A stretch of 64,000 nucleotides of DNA from an uncultured Bacteroidales bacterium (GTDB lineage Bacteria; Bacteroidota; Bacteroidia; Bacteroidales; Bacteroidaceae), in the NCBI GenBank assembly GCA_949297215.1, contig CASFRV010000002.1:106065-170064 (forward strand), given 5' to 3'. Position 1 is the stretch's first letter, and the number at the start of each line of letters is the position of its first letter. This document shows, piece by piece, positions 1 to 7,478 of this stretch. The notes beneath the pieces are model-generated. The model saw nothing but the letters and a program-made list of their open reading frames with translations, was not told the origin of the DNA and ran no database searches. A program made the translations under genes and the position numbers.

Positions 1-153
1 GTACTGCGCAACCGTAACCAATATCTCACGGCTTGCGATTTCAACGGCAACGACAACGCCACGAAAATCGTCAACGAAGCTCCGGGAGCCGTCAGCAAGC
101 AACAGAACGGCCTATGGCTTGTCACTAAAAAGGCCAAAATCAAATTGTGCTGA
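1..153 (+). CDS. C-terminal fragment of a coiled-coil-protein paralog (5' end outside window)
   Basis: An open frame runs in from the window edge and ends at TGA, giving the last 50 residues of a protein. Its end (a TACDF motif, then KIVN, a PG pair, and GLWLVTKKAKIKL) lines up with the end of the next protein (ALLACD, HIVN, PG, GTWRVTKKAVIHL). The two genes therefore encode paralogs sharing a C-terminal domain. The next start codon lies only 6 bases after this stop, so they are probably co-transcribed. The function is unknown. Base composition is lower in GC than most of the window. Confidence 0.75.
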   Translation, partial: VLRNRNQYLTACDFNGNDNATKIVNEAPGAVSKQQNGLWLVTKKAKIKLC

Positions 154-158
154 CGAAC

Positions 159-926
159 ATGCAGTCAAAATCCACGTCCAACTTCACGACCACAGCGCTC
201 CGCCTGCTCCAACAGGCGGGCGCTGCGGTGTGGCGGGCGACCAAACTGACGGGCCGCTGGCTGGAATGGCTCTTCGTTGACCGCCTGATGCGCATAGCCG
301 TCGACAGTTACGACAGAAGGAACGGCCGACAACCTGTCAACACCCCGCACACCACAGACGATACCACAGACAAACTGCGGGAAAAGCTGAAGCTTGCTCT
401 GACGGAACGTGACGAACTGGCTGCACGAGAGCACAAATGGCAACAGCACGCCGCCGATGCCGAAAGCAAAGCCACAGCTCTGCAACAGGAGTGCGATCGT
501 CTGGCAGCTTCGCTCGGACAGACTCAGAACGAAAACACTGCGCTACGCAACGAACTGGCCCGCCTCTCCTCTATAGAGACTGACTATAACCACTTGGCCA
601 CCACAGCCGCCTCGGCCTCCATGCTGCTTTATGCCGAAGCCGACGCCTCGGAACCTCGTCTTCGCAAAGCCACGGCGCAACCCGTACATAGTACGCAATA
701 CGTCCTGACCACCCTGCCGGGAAATCCCGCCGAAGCCACGTTCCGCATCTATGAAAAAGCCGACCAGGCAAGCATCATCGCCCACCGCTCCGTTGCATTG
801 CTGGCATGCGACGTGAGAAGCATTGCAGCCACGCCCACACACATCGTAAACATCGAGCCGGGCAAGGCCAGCCTCGAAAGTGGCACTTGGCGCGTCACGA
901 AGAAAGCCGTCATCCATCTCAAATAA
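159..926 (+). CDS. Coiled-coil protein of unknown function, first complete gene of the ZorAB-like block
   Basis: A 255-residue protein. I chose the ATG rather than an upstream GTG that overlaps the previous stop. The N-terminal 50 residues hold an amphipathic/hydrophobic stretch (GRWLEWLFVDRLMRIAV). Residues about 70-140 are charged and heptad-like (EKLKLALTERDELAAREHKW) and should form a coiled coil. The last ~70 residues form a small domain shared with the upstream partial gene. There is no clear signal peptide or enzyme motif. Its position 10 bases before a MotA/ZorA-like gene suggests an accessory or regulator of that membrane complex; this is inference. No family is recognised. Confidence 0.8.
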   Translation: MQSKSTSNFTTTALRLLQQAGAAVWRATKLTGRWLEWLFVDRLMRIAVDSYDRRNGRQPVNTPHTTDDTTDKLREKLKLALTERDELAAREHKWQQHAADAESKATALQQECDRLAASLGQTQNENTALRNELARLSSIETDYNHLATTAASASMLLYAEADASEPRLRKATAQPVHSTQYVLTTLPGNPAEATFRIYEKADQASIIAHRSVALLACDVRSIAATPTHIVNIEPGKASLESGTWRVTKKAVIHLK

Positions 927-936
927 CATAAACAAC

Positions 937-2481
937 ATGTCTGCTCAATTAGAATCGACCATCATCATCATTTTCGTAGCGGTCATCGCTCTCATTCAAC
1001 TGCGCATTCTTTATAAAAACCGACTAAAGATCAATCTACTGAAATGCACATTCATTCAGTTGGAAAACGCCAGAACCATCGACATCTACGTGCCGAGAGA
1101 TGAACTTCAGGCCATCAACTGGAAACACGTTTCTGAATATTTTTCTCTATATACCCAACAACCCGAAGATGAAGAAGCTTCTTTGTATGAGACTATCACT
1201 GTGGTAAAACTGACAGGAGAAGAAAGCCATCCCATCTTGGCCGAAATAGAAAACGCCATCAATACTTACCTGCTCCACAACAAAGGCGCAGCCAGCGACT
1301 TCAACCTCATCAAAGACATTGTGGAGCGCTACACGTCTGCCGTGCAGCGGGAAATCGACTCGCTCACACCCATTCCTCTCTATCTGGGCCTAATGGGCAC
1401 GGTGGCCGGTATCGTTGTCGGGCTGGCGCTCATCGCCCTGACGGGAAATGGCTTCGAAGCCTTTGTCGCACAACCTGACGCCGTCATCGGCTCGCTAATG
1501 AGCGGTGTAGCGCTGGCCATGTTGGCCAGCCTCATGGGCATTCTGTGTACCACCACATGCTCGTGGATGGATAAGAATGGGAGCACCACCCTCGAAGCCG
1601 GGAAGAACCAATTTTACACCTGGATCCAAACCGAGCTCCTGCCCGTTATCAGCAACAGCGCAACCGGGGCCATCGCTCTGTTGAGCCGCAATCTCAGCAA
1701 GATAAACACCTCGCTCGAAAAGACCGTCAAACGTCTGGATAATAAACTGGGAGAAATCGGGACTATATACGAATCGCAGGTAGAGCTACTCCACCTGATG
1801 GATAAACTCGACATCAATAAAATTGCTACGGCCAACGTCAAGACCTTGGCAGCCCTCAACTCCGCCATGGGCAATTTGCAACAATTTGCCACCTTCCTCG
1901 ACAACTCGTCAGAATACGTCGAGAATGTCCGCGCTCTCAACGACGACCTGAATGCCCACATGGAGCGAACGGACGCCTTGGTGGAGATTGCACAGTTTTA
2001 CAGGCAACACCATGCGGTGCTCAGCGCCCGGCAGGACGCCATAAACCAAGCCGTTGTCAAGGTGGACGACACATTACAGAAAACGCTGGCCGATCTCACC
2101 CAAAAGGCCGAGACTGCCATGCAACGGATGCACCAGACTTTCATCAATTGCAGCGACCAGATAGAACGTGCAACCAGCGCCCTGCCCAGTTCTCTGACCG
2201 ATCAGAAGCAACAGCTCGACCATGTCGTCGAAGTCATCAAACAGATGCCGGCCATCGCCGCCACACTGAAAGAAATGAAGCAAAGCCACGACGAACAGAA
2301 CGCCGCGTTGCGCGAACTTTCAAAGACGCTGCGCGACATGAAAGGTATTCTCAAGAAAACGCCACAACCGTCAAGCGGTGGCATACCACCCATTCCTCCT
2401 AAAATCACGGTTGAAAAGATTCCTTTCTGGAAAGGTTTGTCGCGCTTTCGCGATTCCTTTAAACATGCGCCCAAGAAATAA
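937..2481 (+). CDS. MotA/TolQ/ExbB-type membrane protein resembling ZorA, with a long coiled-coil tail
   Basis: A 514-residue protein. Three membrane segments are visible: residues ~5-25, ~145-168 (containing GLMGTVAGIVVGL) and ~183-208 (SLMSGVALAMLASLMGI). The last two match the signature of MotA/TolQ/ExbB proton-channel subunits. Residues ~215-514 form a long charged, coiled-coil-rich cytoplasmic tail, as in ZorA of Zorya anti-phage systems and unlike ExbB or TolQ. The next gene, 3 bases downstream, encodes the matching MotB/ZorB-like partner. The likely role is the ion-driven motor half of an envelope complex. The ATG follows AACAAC and was preferred to a GTG 57 bases upstream lying inside the previous gene. 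It could instead be an uncharacterised ExbB relative without a defence role. Confidence 0.8.
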   Translation: MSAQLESTIIIIFVAVIALIQLRILYKNRLKINLLKCTFIQLENARTIDIYVPRDELQAINWKHVSEYFSLYTQQPEDEEASLYETITVVKLTGEESHPILAEIENAINTYLLHNKGAASDFNLIKDIVERYTSAVQREIDSLTPIPLYLGLMGTVAGIVVGLALIALTGNGFEAFVAQPDAVIGSLMSGVALAMLASLMGILCTTTCSWMDKNGSTTLEAGKNQFYTWIQTELLPVISNSATGAIALLSRNLSKINTSLEKTVKRLDNKLGEIGTIYESQVELLHLMDKLDINKIATANVKTLAALNSAMGNLQQFATFLDNSSEYVENVRALNDDLNAHMERTDALVEIAQFYRQHHAVLSARQDAINQAVVKVDDTLQKTLADLTQKAETAMQRMHQTFINCSDQIERATSALPSSLTDQKQQLDHVVEVIKQMPAIAATLKEMKQSHDEQNAALRELSKTLRDMKGILKKTPQPSSGGIPPIPPKITVEKIPFWKGLSRFRDSFKHAPKK

Positions 2482-2484
2482 GCC

Positions 2485-3243
2485 ATGAAACGTTACACTT
2501 TCATTTGGACCAGCTTTTCCGACTTGATGACGAGCCTCTTCTTCATCATGCTTGTGCTGTTTGTTCTCACGGTCGTCATGCTGGAAAAAAACCATGAACA
2601 GACCACCATCCTGCACGAACGGACCGACAGCCTGTACCAAACCACCAAAGCCCGCCTCGACCGCATCAACGAAATCGAGGAAGGCGTCAAACGCATCGAC
2701 CCACAGTATTTTGCTTACAACGAACGGTATAAAAAGCACATCCTCAGGATCGACGCACGCTTTCCCGTCGGAGAAAGCAGCATCTATCTGCTCACCTCCG
2801 ACACGCAGGAAAAGCTGCTGGACGCAGGGCGCACCATCTCCCGCTTCATGCAAGCGGAACACGAAAAAAATCCCGACGTGAAATACCTGCTCATCGTGGA
2901 AGGGCAGGCCTCCGGCGGATATTACCACTACCATACGGACGACTACCGCAACAACGACGTGCTCTCTTACCAGCGGGCGCTGGGCCTGTGGAACTTCTGG
3001 AAGCAGCGGGGCATCCGTTTCGGCGAGGAGTGTGAACCCCTTATCTGCGGCAGCGGAGAAGGCGGCGTGCCCCGGTCTGCCAACGAAGAACAGAACCAGC
3101 GCTTCCTCGTTCACATCATTTTAAAGCCAGGAACCTTCGACAGCCTGACTGATGAAGGCCTCAAGATGAACGAAACTTCATTGGAAGCCCTGTCTGCAAA
3201 TAGACGTCGGCATGATTATGAAAAAACAGGCCCGAGCCATTAG
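2485..3243 (+). CDS. MotB/OmpA-like membrane protein resembling ZorB
   Basis: A 252-residue protein with a very short cytoplasmic N-terminus and one membrane helix at residues ~14-33. The segment SFSDLMTSLFFIMLVLF carries the aspartate (D13) expected at the proton-conducting position of MotB and ZorB. Residues ~130-215 resemble an OmpA-like peptidoglycan-binding domain: VEGQASGG, NNDVLSYQRALGLWNFW, then GSGEGGVPRSANEEQNQRF. The usual HTD triad region is degenerate. The length (~250) suits ZorB. With the upstream gene it should form a cell-wall-anchored stator-like complex. None of the known Zorya effectors (ZorC, D, E, F or G) was recognised beside it. Confidence 0.82.
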   Translation: MKRYTFIWTSFSDLMTSLFFIMLVLFVLTVVMLEKNHEQTTILHERTDSLYQTTKARLDRINEIEEGVKRIDPQYFAYNERYKKHILRIDARFPVGESSIYLLTSDTQEKLLDAGRTISRFMQAEHEKNPDVKYLLIVEGQASGGYYHYHTDDYRNNDVLSYQRALGLWNFWKQRGIRFGEECEPLICGSGEGGVPRSANEEQNQRFLVHIILKPGTFDSLTDEGLKMNETSLEALSANRRRHDYEKTGPSH

Positions 3244-3297
3244 ACCGGGATGTAGCTTAAACATAAAATCAAACCGACAACAAACGCCAACAACGTC

Positions 3298-4410
3298 ATG
3301 ATAAGATTTCTATTCCTAACCCTGGCAGGACTGCTTCTGCTGGCATCCTGCAACAACAAAAGCAAGGAACAAAAACCCACCACGCTGACGGAAGAGCAAG
3401 CGTACAAACGCATGGGCAGCGGCGTCTGTCTCGTCAAAGTGGACTATTACTATTCTGTCGACTTCGGCAACGATGTCTCTCTCTACTTCTCCGAGGTGAG
3501 CGACGATGGGGAAATACTGAACCTGACCGACAATGTAAATGAAATACAAACGAGCGAGCTTTTCGGCACAGGTTTCTTCGTAACGGAAGACGGGCACATC
3601 GCCACCAACGCCCACGTGGTGACACCCACAGAGAACATGGAGCGGGCTCACAACTGGCTCATTGATGCTTTTTCTGAGATTGCAAACGGCTACAAAGACC
3701 GTATAAACCGGCTTAATTCCAACATCGGCGCACTGGAATACGCCATCAGGGAAGCACCGGCCGAAAAAACATGGGAACTGCTCAACGAATATCAAGCCAA
3801 ATGCAACGAGCGCGACACATTGCAGAACTTTGTCAACAACGTTGATCGCATAAATACAGCCATTCATACCCTCACGCTGCACAAGGACGTCAGCGTTGCC
3901 CTCAACAACACGTTCGTCACGAGCAGCTCCGACTTCCTGCCCTGCATACCCAGCCGCGAGGACGAGGAGCACGACCTGGCGCTCGTACGCCTCAAGGACA
4001 AAAAGACGCCCGAGGGCTGCTACATCTTCAAAGTGCCGGGCTTCCGCAGCATCCAGCAGAGCGAGAGCGACACCGAAAACGTTCGCAAGACTTCCACTCC
4101 GCGCACGGCCAGCGTGAAACCGGGCGACAAGGTCTACATCATCGGCTTCAACCTCGGACCGGCCCTCGCCCTCACCGACGAAGGCATCAGGGCGCAGATT
4201 ACGAGCGGAACCGTCAGCCAGGACGGCGGCTCCGACCGCATCATGTACACCACCCCGACGCTCGTCGGTTCGAGCGGAGCACCCGTCATCAACAGCCGGG
4301 GACAGCTCGTAGCCGTCAACTATGCCACCCTCACGGGCACGCAGGGCTTCAACTACGGCATCAAGGTGAAACACCTGACCAATTTCTTAAACGATAATGG
4401 AGATCACTAA
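3298..4410 (+). CDS. Lipoprotein trypsin-like serine protease with a helical insertion
   Basis: A 370-residue protein. A lipoprotein signal ends at LLLASC, with C18 as the lipidated cysteine, so it should be anchored facing the periplasm. The trypsin/DegP-like triad is readable: H106 in GHIATNAHVVT, D226 in EEHDLALVRL, and S326 in GSSGAPVINSRGQLVAV. Between His and Asp lies a ~90-residue, charged, probably helical insertion (residues ~112-200), unusual for this fold. No PDZ domain follows. It sits 54 bases after the ZorB-like gene and 12 before the next, so it is probably part of the same operon and may cleave envelope or phage proteins on signal; the substrate is unknown. Confidence 0.85.
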   Translation: MIRFLFLTLAGLLLLASCNNKSKEQKPTTLTEEQAYKRMGSGVCLVKVDYYYSVDFGNDVSLYFSEVSDDGEILNLTDNVNEIQTSELFGTGFFVTEDGHIATNAHVVTPTENMERAHNWLIDAFSEIANGYKDRINRLNSNIGALEYAIREAPAEKTWELLNEYQAKCNERDTLQNFVNNVDRINTAIHTLTLHKDVSVALNNTFVTSSSDFLPCIPSREDEEHDLALVRLKDKKTPEGCYIFKVPGFRSIQQSESDTENVRKTSTPRTASVKPGDKVYIIGFNLGPALALTDEGIRAQITSGTVSQDGGSDRIMYTTPTLVGSSGAPVINSRGQLVAVNYATLTGTQGFNYGIKVKHLTNFLNDNGDH

Positions 4411-4422
4411 AACTTTACAGCT

Positions 4423-4785
4423 ATGGAATTTTTTAATTTTCTGAAAAAGAAGCAATCTGCCGCATCGTCCGACAAAATCACAGCCAGCCGCATCCGTGGA
4501 AGATGGTACGGCATGATGATCGTTCTGGGGCAGGAGCTCGGCATGGAGATGAAATTTGAGAACAAAGCGCAAGAGGTCATCGCCATGCTCAAGCTGTCGA
4601 ACCTCGTTCCCGAGGAAATGAAAATTGTGAACAAGCTGATTGCGTTGCAAAAGACGCTCGAAAGCGACGACGAGATGACAGACGACGACAGACAGGCCCA
4701 ATACATGCTGGGGGCGGTCGAGGCCAAGCAAGTTTTCCTAGAAGACAAAAAATGGGAAAGGCTCCTGCTCTTGGAAGCCTTGTAA
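4423..4785 (+). CDS. Small soluble protein of unknown function, last gene of the ZorAB-like block
   Basis: A 120-residue protein without signal peptide or membrane segment, rich in Met, Glu, Lys and Leu and predicted mainly helical. It begins MEFFNFLKKKQ and contains an acidic DDEMTDDDRQAQ stretch. No family is recognised; the helical, Met-rich make-up loosely resembles small TerB-like proteins but no metal motif is seen. It follows the protease by 12 bases and shares the low-GC composition of that block. After it come a possible promoter (TATCTTTA at 4800-4807) and a perfect hairpin, so it probably closes the operon. Confidence 0.75.
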   Translation: MEFFNFLKKKQSAASSDKITASRIRGRWYGMMIVLGQELGMEMKFENKAQEVIAMLKLSNLVPEEMKIVNKLIALQKTLESDDEMTDDDRQAQYMLGAVEAKQVFLEDKKWERLLLLEAL

Positions 4786-4820
4786 ACGGACAAAAGACGT
4801 ATCTTTACACCCTAAATCCA

Positions 4821-4851
4821 CCTGCGGCCGGTTGCATAAGCCGGCCGCAGG
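4821..4851. terminator. Perfect 11-bp inverted repeat between the ZorAB-like block and the DraG fusion gene
   Basis: CCTGCGGCCGG and CCGGCCGCAGG flank a 9-base loop. There is no T-tract after it on the + strand (CCATAAAAACA follows), so it may be a weak terminator or a hairpin in the leader of the downstream gene. It ends 18 bases before that start codon. Confidence 0.45.
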
Positions 4852-4869
4852 CCATAAAAACACACGGAA

Positions 4870-7377
4870 ATGTTAGGAGCTATCATTGGTGACATCGTGG
4901 GTTCCACGCGCGAATGGAACAACGTGAAGACTGAAGATTTCGAACTGCTGCCGCCGGGCAGCCGCTTCACCGACGACTCGGTGATGACGCTGGCTGTGGC
5001 CGAATGGCTCATGTCGGACCCGTCGCACGGCGAGGCGTCGCTGGTGCGCTGCATGCAGCGGCTCGGACGGCGCTACCCGCGGGCGGGCTACGGCGGGCGC
5101 TTCCGCAAATGGCTCGCCTCCGACCACCCGCAACCCTACGGGAGCTTCGGCAACGGGTCGGCCATGCGCGTGAGCCCCGTGGGCCTCTACGCCCGCTCAC
5201 TCAACGAGGCGTTGGAGCTGGCCCGCATCTCGGCCGCCGTGACGCACAACCACCCCGAAGGCATCAAGGGGGCACAGGCCGTGGCTGCCTGCATCTATAT
5301 GAGGATGCAAGACAAAAACAGAGACGAAATCAAAAACTATATCGAGACTGCTTTCGGTTACGACCTCAGCACTCCATTGGAAGACATCCGCCCGGGCTAC
5401 ACGTTCGACGTGACTTGTCAGGGCAGTGTGCCGGTGGCCATCATGGCCTTCCTGCAAAGAGCGAACGCCTGGAAGACCCTGCGCCTGGCCGTCTCGATGG
5501 GTGGCGACTCCGACACCATCGCCTGCATCACGTGCGCCATCGCCAACGCACAACCGCTCAACATGGGCAGCGGCCAACTCGACTATGAGTTCGAAGAACC
5601 GTGCCGACGCCTGCTACCGCCCGACCTGCTCGACATCCACGACCGCTTCGAGGCTTTCGTGAGCCGCCCGCTTTACGAATCGTACGCGACGTCGGGGGGC
5701 TGTACATGCTTCGTGGGCGAATATCCGGGCGATGCCGACGAGGCCACGGCCCGGAGAAAAATAGGCCAGATGATCCACTTCGGCGTGCGCCACTTCGTCG
5801 ACCTCACCGAGGAGGGCGAGCTACGTCCTTACAGCCGGCTGCTGCCCGAAGGGACGACCTACGTGCGACTGCCCATCCCGCGGGGCGGGGTGCCGCAGAG
5901 CGTGGCCGAGCTGCACAGCCTGCTGAACCGCATCGACGACTTGAAGAAGGGCGAGGGCTGCCTGTACGTCCACGACCGCCGCGGCCTGGAGCGTTGCATC
6001 GTGGTGGCGGCCTGCCAAGCGTTGCGCCAGGGGCTCGACCGCTCGCCCGCAAACATCGCGGCCTACATGGAGCGTCTGGCGGCCAGGCTGCCTAAATCGG
6101 CCCACGTCCCGCAGCGGCTCACGGCGGAGCAGCGGGCCTTTGTGGCGCGCTTTGCCGAAAGCTGTGCGGAGTACAAAACGAAGTTCGCCAACAGCATCGC
6201 CGACAGCATCCGCGGCTGCCTGATGGGCGGGGCGGCGGGCGACGCGCTGGGCTATCCCGTCGAGTTTATGAGCGCTGCCGAGATACGTGCCCGCTACGGT
6301 GCGCAGGGCATCACCCGCCTCGTGCCCGACAGCGGCGGACGGGCCCTCGTGAGCGACGACACGCAGATGACGCTCTTCACGGCGGCCGGCCTGCTCACGG
6401 CCATCACCCACTATTCCATGTGCGGCAGCGGCGGCGACCCCGTGGGCTACGTCGCGGGCGCCTACGTCGACTGGTACTGCACGCAGACGGACGCCTTCGG
6501 CCGTCCCTCGGACGCTCCTACGGGCACGTGGCTGCGGGCCGTGCCACGGCTCTACGTACGCCGGGCACCAGGCATCACGTGCATGAACGCCTGCCAGTGC
6601 CTGCTCCGCGGCGAGCACGTGGAAAACAACAGCAAGGGCTGCGGCGGCATCATGCGCGTGGCGCCCGTGGCACTGGTGGAGGCGTCCTGCCACGGGCGCG
6701 GCACGGGCAGCTGCTCGATGAAGGAGCTGGCCGAAACAGCCGCCCGCCTGGCCGCCCTGACGCACAAGCACCCGCTGGGCTTCCTGCCGGCCGCCCTGCT
6801 CGCGGTGCTGCTCTACAAGCTCACGGTGCGCCCGGCCGAACAGGCCTTGCGCGAGATGGACGTGCTCGTGGCCGACTCGCTCGCCGTACTCGACACGGTT
6901 TTCCGGGGGGAATATGAAGCCGACAAGCGCCTGCTGAAAGAACTGACGCAGCGGGCCGTCGCCCTGGCCCATGCATCCGACGTATCGGACGAAGAGGCCG
7001 TCCGTCGGCTGGGTCAAGGCTGGACGGGCGAGGAGGCCTGGGCCATTGCGCTCTGTTGCGCCCTGCGCCATGCCGACGCCCCCGCCCGCGCCATCGCGGC
7101 GGCCGTGAACCACGACGGCGACAGCGACTCGACGGGCGCCATCGCGGGCCACATCGTGGGCGCCATCCACGGATACAGCGCCCTCAGCTCGCGCCAACTG
7201 CTGTGCCCGCCGGGCCGCAGCCTCGACGACGTGCTCGAACTCGCCGACGTCGTCCTGGCGCTGGCCGACGACCTGGCCTCGGGCTGCTCCATCGACGAAT
7301 ACAGCCACATCGACACGCCGGCCGAACGCCAATGGTACGAACGCTACTGGGTGAAACGGCCCTCAGGCATCGGCTGA
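4870..7377 (+). CDS. ADP-ribosylglycohydrolase (DraG) tandem fusion with a degenerate tyrosine-phosphatase-like domain
   Basis: An 835-residue protein in three parts. Residues 1-265 are a DraG/ADP-ribosylhydrolase domain with metal motifs TDDS (34-37) and GGDSDT (211-216). Residues ~272-400 resemble the dual-specificity phosphatase-like domain found beside DraG domains (FVGEYPGDADEAT, HFVDLTEEGEL, YVRLPIPRGGVP). Its P-loop reads H368-D-R-R-G-L-E-R375 instead of HCxxGxxR, so the nucleophilic Cys is Asp and phosphatase activity should be lost. Residues ~445-835 are a second DraG domain (GCLMGGAAGDALGYPVEF, SDDTQ at 495-499, and NHDGDSDSTG near the end). DraG enzymes remove ADP-ribose from proteins or nucleic acids. 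GC is far higher than in the preceding five genes. A possible -7 box (TATCTTTA, 4800-4807) lies upstream. Confidence 0.88.
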   Translation: MLGAIIGDIVGSTREWNNVKTEDFELLPPGSRFTDDSVMTLAVAEWLMSDPSHGEASLVRCMQRLGRRYPRAGYGGRFRKWLASDHPQPYGSFGNGSAMRVSPVGLYARSLNEALELARISAAVTHNHPEGIKGAQAVAACIYMRMQDKNRDEIKNYIETAFGYDLSTPLEDIRPGYTFDVTCQGSVPVAIMAFLQRANAWKTLRLAVSMGGDSDTIACITCAIANAQPLNMGSGQLDYEFEEPCRRLLPPDLLDIHDRFEAFVSRPLYESYATSGGCTCFVGEYPGDADEATARRKIGQMIHFGVRHFVDLTEEGELRPYSRLLPEGTTYVRLPIPRGGVPQSVAELHSLLNRIDDLKKGEGCLYVHDRRGLERCIVVAACQALRQGLDRSPANIAAYMERLAARLPKSAHVPQRLTAEQRAFVARFAESCAEYKTKFANSIADSIRGCLMGGAAGDALGYPVEFMSAAEIRARYGAQGITRLVPDSGGRALVSDDTQMTLFTAAGLLTAITHYSMCGSGGDPVGYVAGAYVDWYCTQTDAFGRPSDAPTGTWLRAVPRLYVRRAPGITCMNACQCLLRGEHVENNSKGCGGIMRVAPVALVEASCHGRGTGSCSMKELAETAARLAALTHKHPLGFLPAALLAVLLYKLTVRPAEQALREMDVLVADSLAVLDTVFRGEYEADKRLLKELTQRAVALAHASDVSDEEAVRRLGQGWTGEEAWAIALCCALRHADAPARAIAAAVNHDGDSDSTGAIAGHIVGAIHGYSALSSRQLLCPPGRSLDDVLELADVVLALADDLASGCSIDEYSHIDTPAERQWYERYWVKRPSGIG

Positions 7378-7383
7378 GGGCCG
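7357..7383 (+). terminator. Hairpin overlapping the stop codon of the DraG fusion gene
   Basis: CGGCCCTCAG and CTGAGGGCCG pair around a 7-base loop, with the TGA stop inside the 3' arm. A weak T-rich stretch (TTTCATATTTATT) follows. It is probably a terminator. Confidence 0.4.
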
Positions 7384-7443
7384 AAAGCACCGCCTTTCAT
7401 ATTTATTAAGCCGCAAGGAGAGAGACGTTAGCCGCAAATGGTC

Positions 7444-7451
7444 TAACTTTG
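7444..7451 (+). promoter_or_regulatory. Bacteroidetes-type -7 box (TAACTTTG)
   Basis: A perfect TAnnTTTG box ends 27 bases before the ATG of the HAD-thioesterase gene. It argues for that ATG over an in-frame upstream start, which would lie inside the promoter. Confidence 0.7.
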
Positions 7452-7478
7452 ACGGACAACCCCCAAAACCATACAGCC

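Noticed and set aside
937-3243. Flagellar MotA/MotB or Tol/Ton ExbB/ExbD identity
   Set aside because: No flagellar or tonB/tolR context, the first protein has a ~300-residue coiled-coil tail and the second an OmpA-like domain; a ZorAB-like relationship fits better.
4423-4785. Assignment of the small protein to the TerB family
   Set aside because: Only the helical, acidic character is similar; the metal-binding residues of TerB are not evident.
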